This document shows positions 22,421 through 23,309 of a stretch of DNA of 23,309 nucleotides, piece by piece (position 1 is the stretch's first letter; the number at the start of each line of letters is the position of its first letter). The notes under the pieces are model-generated. The model ran no database searches, was not told the DNA's origin, and saw only the letters and a program-made list of their open reading frames with translations. A program made the translations under genes and the position numbers. Source of the stretch: an uncultured Clostridia bacterium (lineage in GTDB: Bacteria > Bacillota > Clostridia > Christensenellales > Pumilibacteraceae). The stretch covers positions 1 to 23,309 of the forward strand of contig CAKQJJ010000006.1 of the NCBI GenBank assembly GCA_934247335.1, in the 5' to 3' direction.

Positions 22421-23224
22421 TTATTTGTTCTTTTTCAAAGCTTCGGTGGGGCTTGTGCCGTACACCTTGCCGAAGTAGCGGTAAAAGGTGGACAGACTGT
22501 CAAAACCGCATTCGTAGGCGAGTTCGGTAATATTGACGTTGCTTTTCCGCTTGGCTTTTTTCATCATCTGTTGCAGCCGCACGAGGTTTATATAACTGCT
22601 CATGTTTTCGCCGATATAGCGGTTGAACAGTTTGGAAAAGTAGTATTTGTTGTAGCCGAACGCCGCGGAAATCGAGTCGAGCGACAGCGGTTTGTCGTAG
22701 TTTTCGTCAATGTAGTCGAGAATTTTTACAAGCAGGTCTATGTTGTTGTTCTTTTCTACCGGAATAAGCGGATAGTGCGCGATAAGTTCGCCCATAATAA
22801 CGTCGACGTAGCCCTTTTTGATAAGCGTGGACATGGACGAGAAGTTTTCGTGCAGCTTCTTGATCATCGGAAGCAACGTGCGGTTGAATTCGCGGTCGTC
22901 CAGCAAGACCGGCAAAGTGTTGTTGCTCAGCGTTTTTTCAAAGTCGGCGTAAAAATTAGGCGGAAACAAAAATACGTATTTGTTGTACGTTTCCTTTGCC
23001 TCGTAGCCGTGCGAATAGTATTTCTGAATGAACACGAGGCTGCCTTCTTTTGCCAGAACGGTCTCTTTGCCGCACGAGCAAATCATTTCGCCGTCTATTA
23101 CGTAAATCATTTCGTAGCACCTGTGGAAATGCAGGCTGACCTTGTGCTCTTTTTCCATGTGCTGAGTCTGAACGTATAATTCGGTTCGCCTGTCGTTGAA
23201 ACCCTCGTAACTGATATTCTGCAT
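22421..23224 (-). CDS. AraC-family transcriptional regulator
   Basis: 267 residues. N-terminal cupin (HFHRCYEMIYVIDGEMICSC, AKEGSLVFIQKYYSHGY) for ligand sensing. The C-terminal AraC HTH pair shows PLSLDSISAAFGYNKYYFSK then GENMSSYINLVRLQQMM and ITELAYECGFDSLSTFYRYFG. The start ATG at 23224 has AAAGGAG upstream. It converges on the aldolase gene. Its target is probably the genes upstream of 23309, outside the window, or itself. A perfect 15-bp palindrome lies just before its ribosome binding site. Confidence 0.92.
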   Translation of the reverse strand: MQNISYEGFNDRRTELYVQTQHMEKEHKVSLHFHRCYEMIYVIDGEMICSCGKETVLAKEGSLVFIQKYYSHGYEAKETYNKYVFLFPPNFYADFEKTLSNNTLPVLLDDREFNRTLLPMIKKLHENFSSMSTLIKKGYVDVIMGELIAHYPLIPVEKNNNIDLLVKILDYIDENYDKPLSLDSISAAFGYNKYYFSKLFNRYIGENMSSYINLVRLQQMMKKAKRKSNVNITELAYECGFDSLSTFYRYFGKVYGTSPTEALKKNK

Positions 23225-23237
23225 TTTCGCACTCCTT

Positions 23238-23252
23238 TTGACACAATGTCAA
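23238..23252. promoter_or_regulatory. Perfect 15-bp palindrome in the 5' region of the AraC gene
   Basis: TTGACACAATGTCAA is an inverted repeat (TTGACA/TGTCAA) whose edge overlaps the AAGGAG ribosome binding site. It could be an operator or an RNA hairpin that hides the ribosome binding site. On either strand TTGACA also looks like a -35, but no -10 follows at the right distance on the minus strand. Confidence 0.55.
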
Positions 23253-23309
23253 CAAATGGGAAAGATTGGTGCATTTATGGTAAGAAATAGACAATGTTTG
23301 GTGGTATTA

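Noticed and set aside
22415..23179. Plus-strand 254-codon frame opposite the AraC gene
   Set aside because: The minus strand encodes a clear AraC regulator with both HTH units; the opposite frame is compositional.

Overview
The window looks like a chromosomal segment of an uncultured, probably gut-associated Bacillota (Clostridia). The evidence is sigma-A promoters close to consensus with 17-bp spacers, strong GGAGG-type ribosome binding sites, short intergenic rho-independent terminators, a Clostridia-like mix of AraC regulators, glycosidase and MATE genes, and a SipW-type signal peptide. No plasmid, phage or CRISPR machinery is visible. Placement below class level cannot be supported from this sequence alone.

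Region 1 (1-2960) is AT-rich and holds five small, unrelated plus-strand genes. Three resemble families known from polymorphic-toxin immunity arrays or their neighbourhoods (Imm40-like, Imm32-like, DUF4275-like). The region also carries palindromic intergenic repeats, one a 160-bp block with perfect 14-bp inverted ends, and a 22-bp direct repeat that looks like a recombination scar. No cognate toxin is visible. Region 2 (2931-7255) is a divergent pair: an AraC-type regulator and a very large secreted protein. That protein has a TasA/camelysin-like N-terminus, several beta-sandwich-like segments and a C-terminal SGNH esterase. Region 3 (7366-9348) has a Vat-type streptogramin A acetyltransferase gene broken by one in-frame TAG, a YdcF/DUF218 protein and a TetR regulator.

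Region 4 (9420-13775) carries oleate hydratase, then an AraC regulator and a cytoplasmic GH5 glycosidase in one operon, then the 54-codon stump of a GH29 alpha-L-fucosidase that still has its promoter and a terminator. Region 5 (13839-17709) holds a PnuC-family vitamin transporter on the minus strand, frameshifted in an A8 tract and preceded by a structured leader that may be a riboswitch. A MATE exporter and RmuC follow on the plus strand. Region 6 (17766-20158) is a three-gene operon (unknown membrane protein, SDR oxidoreductase, nitroreductase) whose promoter sits in the loop of the upstream terminator. Region 7 (20240-23309) has an AT-rich orphan membrane gene, tRNA-Arg(CCG), KDPG/KHG aldolase and a convergent AraC regulator.

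Functionally the window is accessory and catabolic: sugar and ester breakdown under AraC control, fatty-acid hydration, small-molecule export and vitamin uptake. Three genes (vat, pnuC, GH29) are visibly damaged. No single system here is clearly new. The best candidates for undescribed biology are the pnuC leader RNA with its homopolymer frameshift, the TasA-like/SGNH fusion protein, and the orphan immunity array with its repeats.
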